Positions 10,441 to 21,719 of a stretch of 64,000 nt of DNA are shown piece after piece. The notes beneath the pieces were generated by a model. It saw nothing but the letters and a program-made list of their open reading frames with translations, was not told the DNA's origin and did no database searches. The stretch is from Dugong dugon. Taxonomy: Eukaryota; Chordata; Mammalia; Sirenia; Dugongidae. Position 1 is the first letter of the stretch; each line of letters opens with the position of its first letter. Position numbers and translations under genes: made by a program. The stretch covers positions 221,609,711-221,673,710 of the forward strand of contig CM057460.1 of assembly GCA_030035585.1 (NCBI GenBank), read 5' to 3'.

Positions 10441-11250
10441 AGTCGCAGCAGGTGCACCAGCTCTGTTCTCTTCTCCCTGCCCCCTTGGCCTGCTCCTCCT
10501 GAGAGCCACACATCTTAAAAGCAGTCTCCATTTCCCATCCACAGCATCTCTTCCACCCCTCCCATCAGGATGTTCCCACTGCTTCACTCAGACCATTCTC
10601 TACAAACTCACCCATGACCCACTGACTAGTTTCTGGCCTGTTCTCATTTAACCTCTTAGAATCCCATGACACCCACTCACCCAGTGTTCCTTCTACACCA
10701 CCCCTTCTCAGACTCCTTCTTCAGCTCTTCCTCCTCAACCCCTTTTGAATGGGGAAGTCCCAGCGCTCAGTCCTAGACTCTCTCATCTTTCCTCTCTAGG
10801 CATTCTCCTATTGACCGCCCATAGCTTTAAATAGCACCTCTGTGTTGGTGGGGGCAGTGGTGGTTCAGTGGTAGAATTCTCACCTTTCATGCAGGAGACC
10901 CAGGTTTGATTCTTGGTCATTGCAACTCATGCTCAGCCACCACCCAGTTGTCAGTGGAGGCTTGCATGTTGCTATGATGCTGAACAGGTTTCAGTGGAGC
11001 TTCCAGACTAAGGCAGCCTTGCAATCTACTTCCAAATATCTGACAATGAAAACTCTACAGATCACAAGAGTTCAAATTCTGTTGTTCAAGGGGTCGCCAT
11101 GAGTTGGGGGCTGACTCAACGGCAGCTAACAACAACAACAACTTATGTTGATGATTCCCATAGCGATAGCTCAACCCGAACCTACCCTTGAGGTCCAGGC
11201 TTGTACATCCAAAATACAGGGCATCTTTTGGAGGTTGTGCTGGACATCTT
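10441..11250 (+). mobile_element. L2/CR1-type LINE fragment, split by a SINE
   Basis: The text TCAGCTCTTCCTCCTCAACC, GCGCTCAGTCCTAGAC and then TTATGTTGATGATTCCCATA follows the reverse-transcriptase tract of an ancient L2/CR1-type LINE (a decayed QGSVLGPL region, then YADDS). The tRNA-Gly SINE at 10850-11141 interrupts it. It is the plus-strand counterpart of the family at 43250-44345. Confidence 0.6.
10850..11141 (+). mobile_element. Composite SINE with tRNA-Gly-like head and RTE-derived body
   Basis: The head contains TGGTTCAGTGGTAGAATTCT (tRNA-Gly A box and D arm) and GGTTTGATTCT (B box). It then joins the RTE 5' terminus (CACCCAGTTGTCAGTGG) and RTE 5' UTR (GAGCTTCCAGACTAAGGCAG). It ends with the RTE-type tail GCAGCTAACAACAACAACAA. 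Confidence 0.85.
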
Positions 11251-11886
11251 TCATGCACCTTCTTATATCCTCTCAGCCCAACTTTTGCTCCAGCCGTTGC
11301 TGTGACAACCAGCCGCACACAAGAGGAGCTGACAGCATCTCACCCCTGGGCTCTGCACATCCTTGCCTTATGCCCCAGGAGTTCCCGGCTGATGCAGCGT
11401 TGGCTATCTGCAGAAGCCCACTCACCAGCCAGGCTGGAGCAATCTTACACCTCGGACAGCAGGGAGTTGATATGCCTAGACGCTTCCGTAGAGAACGGGG
11501 GTGGGGGTGGGAGGTGGTAGACAAGCACCCCACTTTCCATTCCCCAGTAGGCCTCAGCCCAGATGCCCATAATGGGACTCAATTCAATTAACACACCCTT
11601 GGATTGCCTTTCCTCTGTCTCAGTTTTACTTCTTCCAGGTCCCTGGTCCACTTTCCAGTCCCACTTCCCCAAATAAATTATCTGCATATATGCTCTCATC
11701 ACAGGGTCTGTGTTTGGGAGGAACTGGGGCTCAGCTCTATGAAGAACAGGTCCCCTGAGTAAGCTTCCCCTGGCTGCTGCAACAAAGAACCCTGAGCTGG
11801 AAGAAGCCACATCTAAGCTGAGACTCCAGGGGAACTAAGAGCTTAAAATGGAGAGGTTGATCAGATGAGGGAGGGGCCGAGGATTC
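11251..11886. other. Unassigned, moderately GC-rich sequence
   Basis: Overlapping frames on both strands show no family signature. I saw no clear repeat. Confidence 0.35.
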
Positions 11887-11887
11887 G

Positions 11888-12081
11888 AACCCACTGCCAC
11901 TGAGTCAATTCCAACTCATAGTGGTCCTACAGGACCGAGCAGAATTGCCCCATAGGGTTTCCAAGGCTGTGATCTTTACAGGAACAGACTGCCACATCTT
12001 TCTCACAAGGAGTGGCTGGTGGGTTTGAACTGCTAACTTTTGGTTAGCAGCCAAGCACTTTAACCACTGCACCACCAGGGC
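11888..12081 (-). mobile_element. AfroSINE, long form
   Basis: The tail lies at AACCCACTGCCACTGAGTCA and the head at CACTGCACCACCAGGGC. The long-form block GAACAGACTGCCACATC is present. Confidence 0.9.
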
Positions 12082-12331
12082 TTAAATAATGGTCTTACTA
12101 ATCAGTAAAGACCATTTTACCTTGGGCAGTGTGCTGTTTTGAAGAATGCAGTCACTTTCAGGGGAACAGAAACTCCAGGGTCGACTGGAAGCTTCGCTTT
12201 AGGGTAAATTGTTATTATGGAAACACCATTCCCTGGCCGTTTTCCATGGCGATGTCAATAAGATGGACCAGAAGAATGTTTGGACGTTTTTTTCATCTTT
12301 GGAACATTTTTTACTTCCTAGTCAAAATGTA

Positions 12332-12496
12332 GAAACCCTGAAGGCATAGTGGTTAAGAGCTATGGCTGGTAACCAAAAGGTCAGCAGTTCAAATCCATCA
12401 GGCACTCCTTGGAAACTCAGCGGGGAAGTACTGTTCTCTCCTATAGGATTGCTATGAGTCGGAATCAACTCAACAGCAAAGGGTTTTGGTTTTGGT
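12332..12496 (+). mobile_element. AfroSINE, short form
   Basis: The copy runs from GAAACCCTGAAGGCATAGTGG to GGGTTTTGGTTTTGG. The flanks TAGTCAAAATGT and TAGTCAAAACGT form a 12-bp duplication that differs only at a CpG-type site. Confidence 0.9.
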
Positions 12497-12667
12497 TAGT
12501 CAAAACGTTACCCCGATTGCAAACTGTATAGTCAATAAACTTCAGTCAATTTCTATTATTGGCTTAATATGATTTTTGTTTAAACGATTCTTAAGTACAT
12601 TCCAAAGTTAGAAAAGCCCCGGTCTAGGGCTCTAACTTAGGATGACAGGCATCATCAGAAAGTCTGA

Positions 12668-13850
12668 TAGATCAATGGAACAGAATTGAGAATCCAGACA
12701 TAAATTCATCCACCTGTGAGCAGCTGACATTTGACAAAGGCCCAAAGTCCGTTAATTGGAGAAAAGACAGTCTCTTTAACAAATGGTGCTGGCGTAACTG
12801 AATATCCATCTGCAAAAAACTGAAACAAGACCCATACCTCACACCATGCACAAAAGCTAACTCAAAATGGATAAAAGATTTAAACATAAAATCGAAAATG
12901 ATAACGATCATGGAAGAAAAACTAGGGACAATGCTAGGAGCCCTAATACATAGCATAAACACAATACGAACCATAAGTAACAATGTACAAGCACCAGAAG
13001 AGAGACCAGATAAATGGGAGCTTCTAAAAATCAAACACTTATGCTCATCAAAAGACTTCACCAAAAGAGTAAAAAGACAACTTACAGACTGGGAAAAAAA
13101 AAATTGGCTATGACAAATCTGATCAGCATCTAATCTCTAAAATCTACAAGATACTGCAAAACCTCAACAACAAAAAGACAAATAACCCAATTAAAAAATG
13201 GGCAAAGGATATGAACAGGCACTTCGCCAAAGAAGATATTCAGGTGGCTAACAGACACATGAAGAAATGCTCACGATCATTAGCCATTAGAGAAATGCAG
13301 ATCAAAGCTACAATGAGATATCATCTCACCCCAACAAGGCTAGCATTAATCCAAAAAACACAAAATAATAAATGCTGGAGGGGTTGTGGAGAGACTGGAA
13401 CACTTATACACTTATACACTTATACACTGTTGGTGGGAATGTAAAATGGTACTTTGGAAATTGATTTGGCCCTTCCTTAAAAACCTAGAAATAGAAGTAC
13501 CATACGATCCAGCTATCCCATTCCTTGGAATATATCCTAGAGAAATAAGAGCTGTCACATGAATAGATATCTGCACAACCATGTTCGTTGCAGCATTGTT
13601 CACAATAGCAAAAAGATGGAAACAACCCAACAGACTAATGGATGAACAAATTATGCTATATCCACACAATGAAATACTATGCAATGATAAAGAACAACGA
13701 TGAAGCCATGGAACATCTTATAACATGGAGGAATCTGGAAGGCATTATGCTGAGCGAATTTAGTAAGTCACAGAAGGACAAATATTGTATAAGACCCTAT
13801 TATAAGAACTCAAGAAAAGGTTTAAACACAGAAGACAACATTCTTTGATG
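12668..13850 (+). pseudogene. L1 ORF2 C-terminal remnant
   Basis: Open blocks in different frames (12898-13113, 13211-13444, 13642-13848) read as the end of L1 ORF2. Recognisable pieces are [31 protein letters not shown] and SFLxNLEIE-like text. No reverse-transcriptase or endonuclease domain remains, so it is inactive. Confidence 0.85.
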
Positions 13851-14807
13851 GTTATGAGGGTGGAGAGAGAGGGTGAGGATTATTCACTAACTAGATAGTA
13901 GACAAGTTTTATGTTAGGTGAAGGGAAGGACAGCACACACTACAGGTGAAGTCAGCACAACTGGACTAAACCAAAGCTAAGAAGTTTCCTGAATACAATC
14001 AAGCACTTTGAGGGACAGAGTAGCAGGGGTAGGGATGTGGCGACCCTGCTTTCAGGGGACATCTAGGTCAACTGGCATAACAAAGCTTATTAAGAAAACG
14101 TTCTGTATCCTACTTTAATGAGTGGCGTCTGGGGTCTTAAAAGCTTGCAAGCAGCCATCTAAGATGCATCATTTGGTCCCAACTACCTGGAGTAGAGGAT
14201 AATAAAGAACACCAAAGACACCAGGAAAGTATTAGCCCAAGAGACAGAAAAGGCCACATAAACCAGAGACTTCATCAGCCTGAGACCAGAAGAACTAGAT
14301 GATGCCCAGCTGTCACCAATGACTGCCCTGACAGGGAACACAACAGAGAGTCCCTGATGGAGCAGGAGAAAGGTGGGGTGCAGAACTCAAATTCTAGTAA
14401 GAAGACCAGACTTAATGGTCTGACTGAGACTGGAGGAACCCGGGAAAGCATGGCCCCTGGATTCTCTGTCAGCCCAGAACTAAAACAATTTCCGAGGCCA
14501 ACTCTTCAGACAGAGATTAGACTGGACTGTGGGCCATAAAGTGATACTCGTGAGCAGTATGCCTCTTAGCTCAAGTAGACACAAGAGACCAAATGGACAG
14601 CTTCTGTCCGGAGGTGAGACGGGAAGGCAGAGAGGGTTAGGAGCTGGTTGAATGGACATGGGGCATCAGGGGTGGAAAGCAGGAGTATACTGTCACAGTA
14701 TGGGGAGAGCAATTAGGGTCACATAACAATGCATGTATAAATTTTTATATGGGAGACTAACTTGAAATGTAAACTTCATCTAAACTACAACAATAAAAAA
14801 AAAAAAA
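12668..14807 (+). mobile_element. 5'-truncated L1 with 3' UTR and poly(A)
   Basis: It begins inside ORF2 (TAGATCAATGGAACAGAATT) and ends in a poly(A) tract at about 14794-14807. The left flank AAAGTCTGA recurs right after the tail (about 14806-14814), a target duplication. The element is about 2.1 kb. Frameshifts and stops break the coding part. Confidence 0.95.
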
Positions 14808-14814
14808 AGTCTGA

Positions 14815-15497
14815 AAGCCTACAAGGCAGAGAGACAGTTGCTGGCCTCCATCATGTGTCCCTGTGCCTGTCCCTCCCGAGTCGCCTGCAATGTCACTGTC
14901 TTTTTGAGGGTAGCAGGACTTCTGCATGTTGCCTCTGCTGCATGGGGAAGAGCTTTGCCTGCCACCTGGTGCTGTGTGAGTGCCCGGCAGGGGCTACCGC
15001 TGGGTCTCTCACACCCTGCCCACCTTCACAGGCCTGCCTTGGGCACCACGGCTCACAACGGGCACCACCGACATAAAAGAGAACAGACTCCCAGTCCTTT
15101 CTCCCCTTGGCACAACTGGGCTCCTGACAGTTTACCGCCTGGGGCTGTGGCATTCTACAGGGATCTGCAGGGTCAGCTGGTCCCTGCATGAATTCTGAGG
15201 CCACATCTGTCCAACCCCATGGTGCTGAACTCCACCCGTGGGCATGGCCTCAGCTTGAGACACAGATTGCCTTAGGAGTTACTGGGCTTCAAAAGGCACA
15301 TGCACATCCACACATACACACACACACACGCACACACAGAGTAAAGAGGGTTTCTGCTTGTGCTTGTGATTCAAGTGCGTGTGGCTTCCACGGGACTCCT
15401 TGCATGGATCTTAGACAATCTTCCCATTGCTTCCTCTCTACTCCCTAAAAGGCAGCTGTGGTATACGGGGCTACTCATTCAGTCCTGCACTCAGCAC
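14815..15497. other. GC-rich unassigned sequence with a (CA)n run
   Basis: Long overlapping frames occur on both strands, but their composition is simple GC-rich bias and no family is recognisable. A CA repeat lies at about 15308-15338. Confidence 0.45.
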
Positions 15498-16003
15498 CGT
15501 CATGGATTGAATCGTGTCCCCCAAAAATATGTGTCAACTTGGCTAGGCCATGACTCCCAGGATTGTGTGATTGTTCATGTGATTTTCCTATGTGTTATAA
15601 ATCCTGTCTCTACGATGTTAATGAGGTGGGCTTAGCGGCAGTTATGTTAATAAGACAGGACTCAGTCTATAAGGTTAGGTTGTGTTTCAAGTCAATCTCT
15701 TTTGAGATATAAAAGAGAGAAGCAAGCAGAGAGACAGGGGGACCTCATACCACCAAGAAAGCAGCCCCAGGAGCAGAGCATATCCTTTGGACCCAGAGCT
15801 CCTGTGCTGAGAAGCTCCTAGTCCAGGGAAGATTGATGACAAGGACCTTCCTCCAAAGACAACACAGAGAGAAAGTCTTCCCCTGGAGCTGGCACCTTGA
15901 ATTTGGACTTCTAACTTCCTAAACTGTGAGAGAATAAACTTCTCTTTGTTAAAACCACTCACTTGTGGTATTTCCATTATAGCAGCACTAGATAACTAAA
16001 ACA
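15498..16003 (+). mobile_element. ERVL-MaLR-type solo LTR
   Basis: It begins CGTCATGGATTG (TG mutated to CG) and ends ATAACTAAAACA. It contains GAGATATAAAAGAG (TATA-like) near 15708 and AATAAACTTC near 15932. It belongs to the same subfamily as 384-906. Confidence 0.85.
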
Positions 16004-16110
16004 GACAGTCAGCAAGTCATTTAACTGTTCTGTCTCTCAGTTTTTTCACCTATAGAATGGACATAATCATGCCTACTTTAGATATGTGCAATAAAATTAA
16101 AGCAGGTATT
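16004..16110 (+). mobile_element. MIR fragment
   Basis: AGCAAGTCATTTAACTGTTC, then a CTCAGTTTTTTCACC block and TAGAATGGACATAATCATG, follow the MIR core to tail order. Confidence 0.65.
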
Positions 16111-16114
16111 GAGA

Positions 16115-16365
16115 ATTTATGTTCTGGTACATGCTACAGCATGGATGAACCTTGAAAACATCACGCTGAGTGCAATAAACCAGACACAAAAGGGTAAACA
16201 CTGAAATATCTAGAAGAGGCAAATGCAGAGGGACAGAAAGTCAAGTAGCGGTTACCAGGCACTGAGGGGAGAGAGGAATGGGGAGTTATTGCTTAATGGG
16301 TACAGGGTTGCTGTTTGAGGTGATGAAAAAGTTTTGGAAAGAAATAGGGGTGATGGGGTGGTGAA
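16115..16365 (+). mobile_element. L1 3' fragment, old subfamily
   Basis: ATGGATGAACCTTGAAAACAT and GATGAAAAAGTTTTGGAAAG are L1 ORF2-end and 3' UTR markers shared with 4340-4861. Confidence 0.8.
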
Positions 16366-16680
16366 GGAGAGCACGGAGCAGGTGCGGGTGAGGTCACGAG
16401 GACCTGAAGTGGAGCACAGGAAAGTTCTGGTGCCCCCAGATCCCAAGTGAAATCGCCTTGTGATGCCCTCTGGCTCTGTCTGCTTTTTTTTTCCCTTATC
16501 TCGACTCCTATTACCTCCACATTTCTCAGCTCTTAGGGGGAAAGTTTGGGCTTTTGAGGATATCGTTGGCCAGACAAGAGACTTTGCGCAACAGAAATAA
16601 ACCCTCTCAGCACGTGGGGCTTCATCTTCAGGCCCTTTGCTCTTCTTGACCAGTCTCGATTTGTCTGCCTGCTAGTGTGA
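16366..16680. other. Unassigned sequence
   Basis: Nothing recognisable was seen in this stretch, which precedes the triplet repeat. Confidence 0.35.
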
Positions 16681-16684
16681 ATCA

Positions 16685-16851
16685 TTTGCTGCTGGTGGTG
16701 TGTCATTGTTGTGTTGCTATTGTTGCTGCTGTTGTGTCGTTGCTGCTGCTGCTGCTATGTTGCTGTTGTGTCGTTGCTGTGGGGGTGTTGCTATTGTTGT
16801 TGCTGCTGCTATTGTATTGTTGCTGTTGTGTTGCGGTGTTGTTGCCCTCAT
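16685..16851. repeat. Imperfect TTG/CTG triplet repeat
   Basis: About 165 bp of interrupted TTG, CTG and GTG triplets, including GCTGCTGCTGCTGCTATG. All frames stay open because the repeat lacks stops, giving low-complexity Leu/Val/Cys or Gln/Asn/Thr frames. These are not genes. Confidence 0.9.
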
Positions 16852-17107
16852 GGAAAACCCAGAACTCTGCAGATCTGGAGCCTTTCTAGAACCCCAAGCA
16901 TCCGAGTTCACTGTATCCCCCTTACCTCCCACAGTGCCTAGCGTGTGCCTTCCACACGGTAACCAAGAATCCACCGAGCAATGTTCCTGCAGAATAAATA
17001 CCATTAAACTGAGAACAAATGAACTGCACTAGCAGATCAGAAGCAGCAGAACCCAACAGCCAGAAGACCCCCAAGATGAAGGCCATGTGTTTGAGGGCCT
17101 TTGGGTC

Positions 17108-17526
17108 TGTTGTGGATTGAACTGTGCCCCCCAAAAATATGTGTTGTAATTCCTAACCTCTATGCCTGTGGTTGTAATCCCATTTGGGAATGAGCTGTCT
17201 TTGTTATGTTAATGAGGCAGGATTAGTGCAGGGTGTGTCTTGAATCAATCTCTTTTTGAGACATAAAAGTGATTAAACTAGTGAGCAGAGGGGAGATGGG
17301 GAAAGAGAGATGCCAAGACACATGGAAATCTCCAAGGAACCAGGAAACAGAAACTGAAGAGACCAGGACCTTCCTCCAGAGCCAATACAGAGAGAAAGAC
17401 TTCCCCTAGAGTTGCTGCTCCGAATTTGGACTTCTAGCCTCCTAAACTGTGAGAAAATAAATTTCTGTCTGTGAAAGTCACCCACTTGTGGTATTTCTGT
17501 TACTGCAGCACTAGAAAACTAAGACA
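17108..17526 (+). mobile_element. ERVL-MaLR-type solo LTR
   Basis: It starts TGTTGTGGATTGAAC and ends GAAAACTAAGACA. The flanking duplication is perfect, GGGTC at 17103-17107 and 17527-17531. It contains AATAAATTTC before the end. Confidence 0.9.
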
Positions 17527-17531
17527 GGGTC

Positions 17532-17844
17532 CAAGGCGCCCCAGCAAGAGTGCTGCTCACTCACACCCCACAGCACAAGCTGCGTAATGGCCTGCTCTGT
17601 CCACCGACTCTTCCTGCCGTGGGGATTCGGGACTCCCCCAGGCCCCAGGCTGGGAGCTCTGCTGTAACAGGGCACAGGAGGGGTCCCCAGGTGCCACTGT
17701 GCCCTGCCCAGACAGGTGGCCGTGATCTAACTCTAGGCACCTAAGATGGGAAATAACTTTGAAGGCTTTCCTTGCACCCCTTTTCTGGGAGAGAAGCAAT
17801 GAGAAGGGTTTAAACTGCTTTAAATGAGGTCTCGTCTCTAGGAG
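17532..17844. other. Unassigned sequence
   Basis: GC-rich stretch between an LTR and a SINE. No gene or repeat was recognised. Confidence 0.35.
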
Positions 17845-18172
17845 AGGGGGCAGTGGTGGCTAAGTGCTAGAATTCTCACTTACATACAGGAGACCTGGGT
17901 TTGATTCCCAGCCAATGCACTTCATGTGCAGCCACCACCCATCTGTCTCTAGAGGCTTGCAGTGTACCTATGATGCCGAACACCTTTGAGTGGAGCTTCC
18001 AGACTAAAACAGACTAGGAATCTTCTTTTGAAAATCAGCCAATGAACACCCTGTGGATCACAACGGCCGGGTCTATGACCCATCTTGGGGATGGCGCAGG
18101 ATGGGGCAGCATTTCCTTCCATCTTGCATGGAGTCTCCATGAGACTGGGGTGGACTCTAGGCAGCTAACAAT
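17845..18172 (+). mobile_element. Composite SINE with tRNA-Gly-like head
   Basis: The head has GCTAGAATTCTCACTTAC and GGTTTGATTCCCAGCC. It is followed by CACCCATCTGTCTCTAGAGG (RTE 5' terminus), then GAGCTTCCAGACTAAAACAG, and the RTE tail ending GGCAGCTAACAATAGCA. Confidence 0.8.
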
Positions 18173-18744
18173 AGCAGTCTGGGTAAATCAACCCATTCAG
18201 AAAGGCGGGCAGACTTCTCTCTGGGATGACTGCTCTTGCTTCCCCCTCTGGAGCCCGAGGTGAACTGATCTTGGGCACCAGCAAGCGGAAATCCCTGCAC
18301 CCTGGCGCACCGGCTCTTCTCGGGTGGAGCCAGTGAGTCCTGGGGTTTTTTGGCAGCTCGAGAATCTCAGATCCTCCCCCATTAAGGTAGAGGTAGCTGG
18401 ACTGTGGAGCTGCTGGTAGCTCAGAGCCCCTGGACACAAGGCACGTGAAAGTCAGGTGCCCTAGGAAAGAAGGGTCTCCAGTGTCCCGCAGGCTGAGGCA
18501 GCCTTGGAGTTCCCCTACTCCACCTCGACGGCTGCAAGATGTGCGGTGCAGCCCATCACCTCCATTTTGGGGTACTGCCAAGGAAGTGAACAGAGGCCAC
18601 AGTTCCATGCATTCTGTTCGTGGGTTCAGGGCCCAACGGCCTTAGCCAGCATTCCAGGTGAGGCAGGGGGTGGGGAGCCCTGCAGGGCTGGGAGCCAGGA
18701 GTCCTCCCTCTGGGTTCCTCAGGGCTGAGGTGCCAGGAGAGAAC
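18173..18744. other. GC-rich unassigned sequence
   Basis: No exon-like structure was recognised. Overlapping frames on both strands reflect GC composition. Confidence 0.35.
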
Positions 18745-18958
18745 AGTAAGCACAGTGGGCACTTCCTGGACACTGACTGTCCTGCCCCAATGCTAGGGGC
18801 TTTGTCTCTTCTCTCTTTCGGGCCGGCTCTGTGAGAGAGGTGACAGCTCTATCCTATATATGTGGAACCTCAATCCCAGAGGGAGGACTTGACTTGCCCA
18901 TGCCACCGCTGGTAAGTGGCAGAGCCTGGATTTGAACCCAGGTGTGTCTAATCCCCAA
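18745..18958 (-). mobile_element. MIR, near full length
   Basis: ACTTGCCCATGCCACC, then GGTAAGTGGCAGAGCCTGGA and TTTGAACCCAGGT, match MIR read on the minus strand. Confidence 0.75.
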
Positions 18959-19020
18959 AAGAAGGCCATGGAGGTTACGAGCTGGTTAGAGTCAGAGGTT
19001 GGGGCCAGAGACAGAGATCA

Positions 19021-19214
19021 ATGAAAACCAGTTGCCATCAAGTTGATTCCAACCCATGGCGATCCCACATGTGTCAGAATAGACCTGTGCTCCATGAGGT
19101 TTTCAATGACTGATTTTTCCAAAGTAGCCTTTCTTCTGAGGCACCTTTAAGTGGACTTGAACCTCCAACCTTTCAGTCAGCAGCCAAGCACTTTAACTGT
19201 TTATGCCACCCAGA
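19021..19214 (-). mobile_element. AfroSINE, long form
   Basis: The tail is at AAAACCAGTTGCCATCAAGT and the head at TTATGCCACCCAG. Features GTGTCAGAATAG and GGTTTTCAATGACTG are long-form markers. Confidence 0.9.
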
Positions 19215-19453
19215 GACTTCAAGAGATAAAGACACTGCAAGGAAATTGAAAGCAAATGAGAGGAACCCTGTGATCATCTGCTGTGGGTTGTGGCTTGCAT
19301 TTATGGCTGGCTGGGAGGGGGCAACCCACATGCCAGTGCGCCCCACCCCCTGCCCAAGAAGCTCAGGTCCACACAGCACAAGTTTCTCCTGTTTTATTTA
19401 TTGCTGAATTCCCAGCACCTAAGCTGTTTTGGACATGCCTATATCATCATTTT

Positions 19454-19614
19454 GGAAACCACGGTGGCATAGTGGTTAAGAGCTTCGGCTGCTAACCCAA
19501 AGGTCCACAGTTCGAATCCACCAGCTGCTCTTTGGAAGCCCTATGGGTCAGTTCTACTCTGTCCTATAGGGTTGCTATGAGTCAGAATCAACTTGATGGC
19601 AAGGTTATTTTTTT
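19454..19614 (+). mobile_element. AfroSINE, short form
   Basis: It includes GGTGGCATAGTGGTTAAGAG, a B box GTTCGAATCCACC, and the tail GTCAGAATCAACTTGATGGC. Confidence 0.92.
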
Positions 19615-19775
19615 AATATAGTCCTTTCACATGCACACATGCACACGCACACACAGACTCTTTAGCAAAACCCCTGCCTGCCTACTTCTTGAAGGATGAG
19701 CAGCAAAAAGGCAAGGGCATGGGCATTGGGGTGAGGAGTTCCCCAGTAAATATTGATTCCTTCCCATTCTGGTAA

Positions 19776-19979
19776 GTTCCTGGCTGGTGCAAATGGTTTG
19801 CACTCAGCTGCCAACCGAAAGGTTGGCGGTTCAAACACAGCCAGCAGTGCTGCAGAAGAAAGGCCTGGCAGTCAGCTTCTGTAAAGGCAAGAAAACCCTA
19901 CAAAGCAGTTCTACTCTGTAACTCATGGGGTCGTCATAAGTCAGAATCAATTCGACAGCAACAGGTCTGGTTTGGTTTC
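19776..19979 (+). mobile_element. AfroSINE, long form
   Basis: The copy carries CCAACCGAAAGGTTGGCGG (tRNA-Asn-like anticodon-arm and variable region) and the GAAGAAAGGCCTGG body. The flanking 13-bp duplication CCCATTCTGGTAA (19763-19775) and CCCATTCCGGTAA (19980-19992) differs at one CpG-type site. Confidence 0.93.
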
Positions 19980-19992
19980 CCCATTCCGGTAA

Positions 19993-20589
19993 CACCCTCC
20001 AAACAGCTCACTGAGGAGAAAAAGGAAAATTCGTGGCTCCTAAAATTTAACATTGTGCCTGCACATGGAAACTCTCAAAACTGAAAAAGGAAAACAAGGT
20101 ATTATTTCCCACTCTCGATTTTGAAATCAGCTCAGAAAGAAGTCTGAGAAAACCTCCACTCATCTGCCGCCCAGCATCCACTCAGCTGAACGTTGCTCCA
20201 CCAGGATTACGTAAAAGCTGAAGAAAGAATGGAAACACACGGAAAACTCCATCCCATCCCTCACTGCTGGTCACGTTCCAAAATGATCTTGCCAAATGGA
20301 CTTTTGGCTTCATCCACTCTTGTTCACTGCGTAGAAGAGGCGTTTTGGCTGGGAAAGGAGCTCATGATATAAGTCTCACATGATATTTCATTCCAATAGC
20401 GAGAATCAGGGAAGGAAACAGTGACTGAGAAGCAGGTAGAGTTTGCCTGGTTCTATTTGCTGAGCACTTCTCCCCCCAACAACACCTCTCCTCATGGCAT
20501 CCAGTTATCCTGGGCAGCTGCCTCTTCGGCCCCACACTGCCACCCACTTATTTTATACGTTTATGTAACAAACATGTACATGTTTAGAG
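19993..20589. other. Unassigned sequence
   Basis: No gene or repeat family was recognised. Confidence 0.4.
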
Positions 20590-20691
20590 CTTACAATCCA
20601 CCAGGCACTGTTCTAAGTGCATCCTGTATATGAATTCTATGCAACTTGTAAGGTTGGTATTATTCTTATTATATCCATTCTGCAGATGAGG

Positions 20692-20978
20692 TACAACCAG
20701 AATATTCCTTAGAAACAAGGATGGCAAGACTGGGTCTTACATACTTTGGACATGTTGTCAGGAGGGATCAGTCCCTGGAGAAGGACACCATGCTTGGTAA
20801 AGCAGAGAGTCAGCGAAAAAGAGGAAGACCCTAACAAGATGGATTGACACAGTGGCCACAACAGTGGGCTCAGCATAATGATTGTGAGCATGGCGCAGGA
20901 CCGGGCAGTGTTCCGTTCTGTAGTACATAGGGTCGCTATGAGTTGGAACCGACTCGACGGCACCTAACAACAACAATA
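20692..20978 (+). mobile_element. RTE 3'-end fragment
   Basis: It begins TACAACCAGAATATTCCTTA in the RT C-terminal region and ends GACGGCACCTAACAACAACA. The 9-bp duplication CAGATGAGG flanks it (20683-20691 and 20979-20987). Confidence 0.92.
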
Positions 20979-20990
20979 CAGATGAGGAAG

Positions 20991-21186
20991 AAGTCCCTGG
21001 TGGTTAAGCACTAGACTACTAGCCAAAAGGTTGGTGGTTCAAACCCATCCAGAGGTACCTTGGAAGTAAGACCTGGCAGTCTGCTTCCCAAAGGTCACAG
21101 CCTTGAAACCCTGCAGAGCACAGTTCTACTGTGCACATATGGTGTCGCCATGAGTCAGAATTGACTCAGCTAACAACAACAGTAAC
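20991..21186 (+). mobile_element. AfroSINE, long form
   Basis: It starts AAGTCCCTGGTGGTTAAGC and ends CAGCTAACAACAACAG. The target ACAGATGAGGAA (20978-20989) is echoed as ACAGATGAAAAG (21187-21198). Confidence 0.9.
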
Positions 21187-21521
21187 ACAGATGAAAAGAC
21201 TGAGGCTCAAGTTAAGGAACTTGCCCAAGGCCACACGGCTGGTAGATGACAGAACCAGGATTTACACCAGGCTCTGGGCCAGCATCTGCCAACACACCAA
21301 GCTCTTTCTTCCTTGAGGTAAGCCACCCTGTATCCAATCCCTCCAAAGCCCAACATCATCAAGAAGCTAATCTGATAAACCCTTCTGCTAATGGGAGATT
21401 GTTGGACGATGGTCTCCAGAAGCTTCTGGAGGCTTCTAGAGTCTATGCTCTTCCATTTGTCCTTTAAACTGAAGGAGAGGGCTCCGAGAGAGAGATTTTT
21501 CTGGCTACTTTAAATCCACAC

Positions 21522-21680
21522 GGAGCCCTGGTGCCTTAGTGGTTAAGCGCTACGGTTTCTAACCAAAAGGTCGGCAGTTCGAATCCACCAGTCACTCTTT
21601 GAAAACCCTATGGGGCAGTTCTGCTTTATCCTATAGGGTCGTTATGAGTTGGAATCAACTTGATAGCAAATTTTTTTTTT
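21522..21680 (+). mobile_element. AfroSINE, short form
   Basis: GGAGCCCTGGTGCCTTAGTGG to a T-rich end. The duplication TTTAAATCCACAC/TTTAAATCAACAC (21509-21521 and 21681-21693) has one mismatch. Confidence 0.93.
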
Positions 21681-21719
21681 TTTAAATCAACACACAGTTA
21701 CCAGGGATATATTGTGAGT

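Larger units (their letters stand above)
20590..21275 (-). mobile_element. MIR split by two insertions
   Basis: CACCAGGCACTGTTCTAAGTG, then ATTCTGCAGATGAGG, and finally GGAACTTGCCCAAGGCCAC and GATTTACACCAGG follow MIR on the minus strand. The RTE piece 20692-20978 and the AfroSINE 20991-21186 sit in its CAGATGAGGAAACTGAGG segment. Confidence 0.8.

Noticed and set aside
10860-10925. Possible tRNA-Gly gene
   Set aside because: The tRNA-like part has mutated arms and is joined to an RTE-derived body, so it is a SINE head and not a functional tRNA gene.
14762-15448. Overlapping open frames on both strands in GC-rich sequence
   Set aside because: Composition alone keeps them open. No conserved protein motif was seen.
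16677-17032. Cys/Leu/Val-rich open frames
   Set aside because: They arise from the TTG/CTG triplet repeat, which lacks stop codons in any frame.
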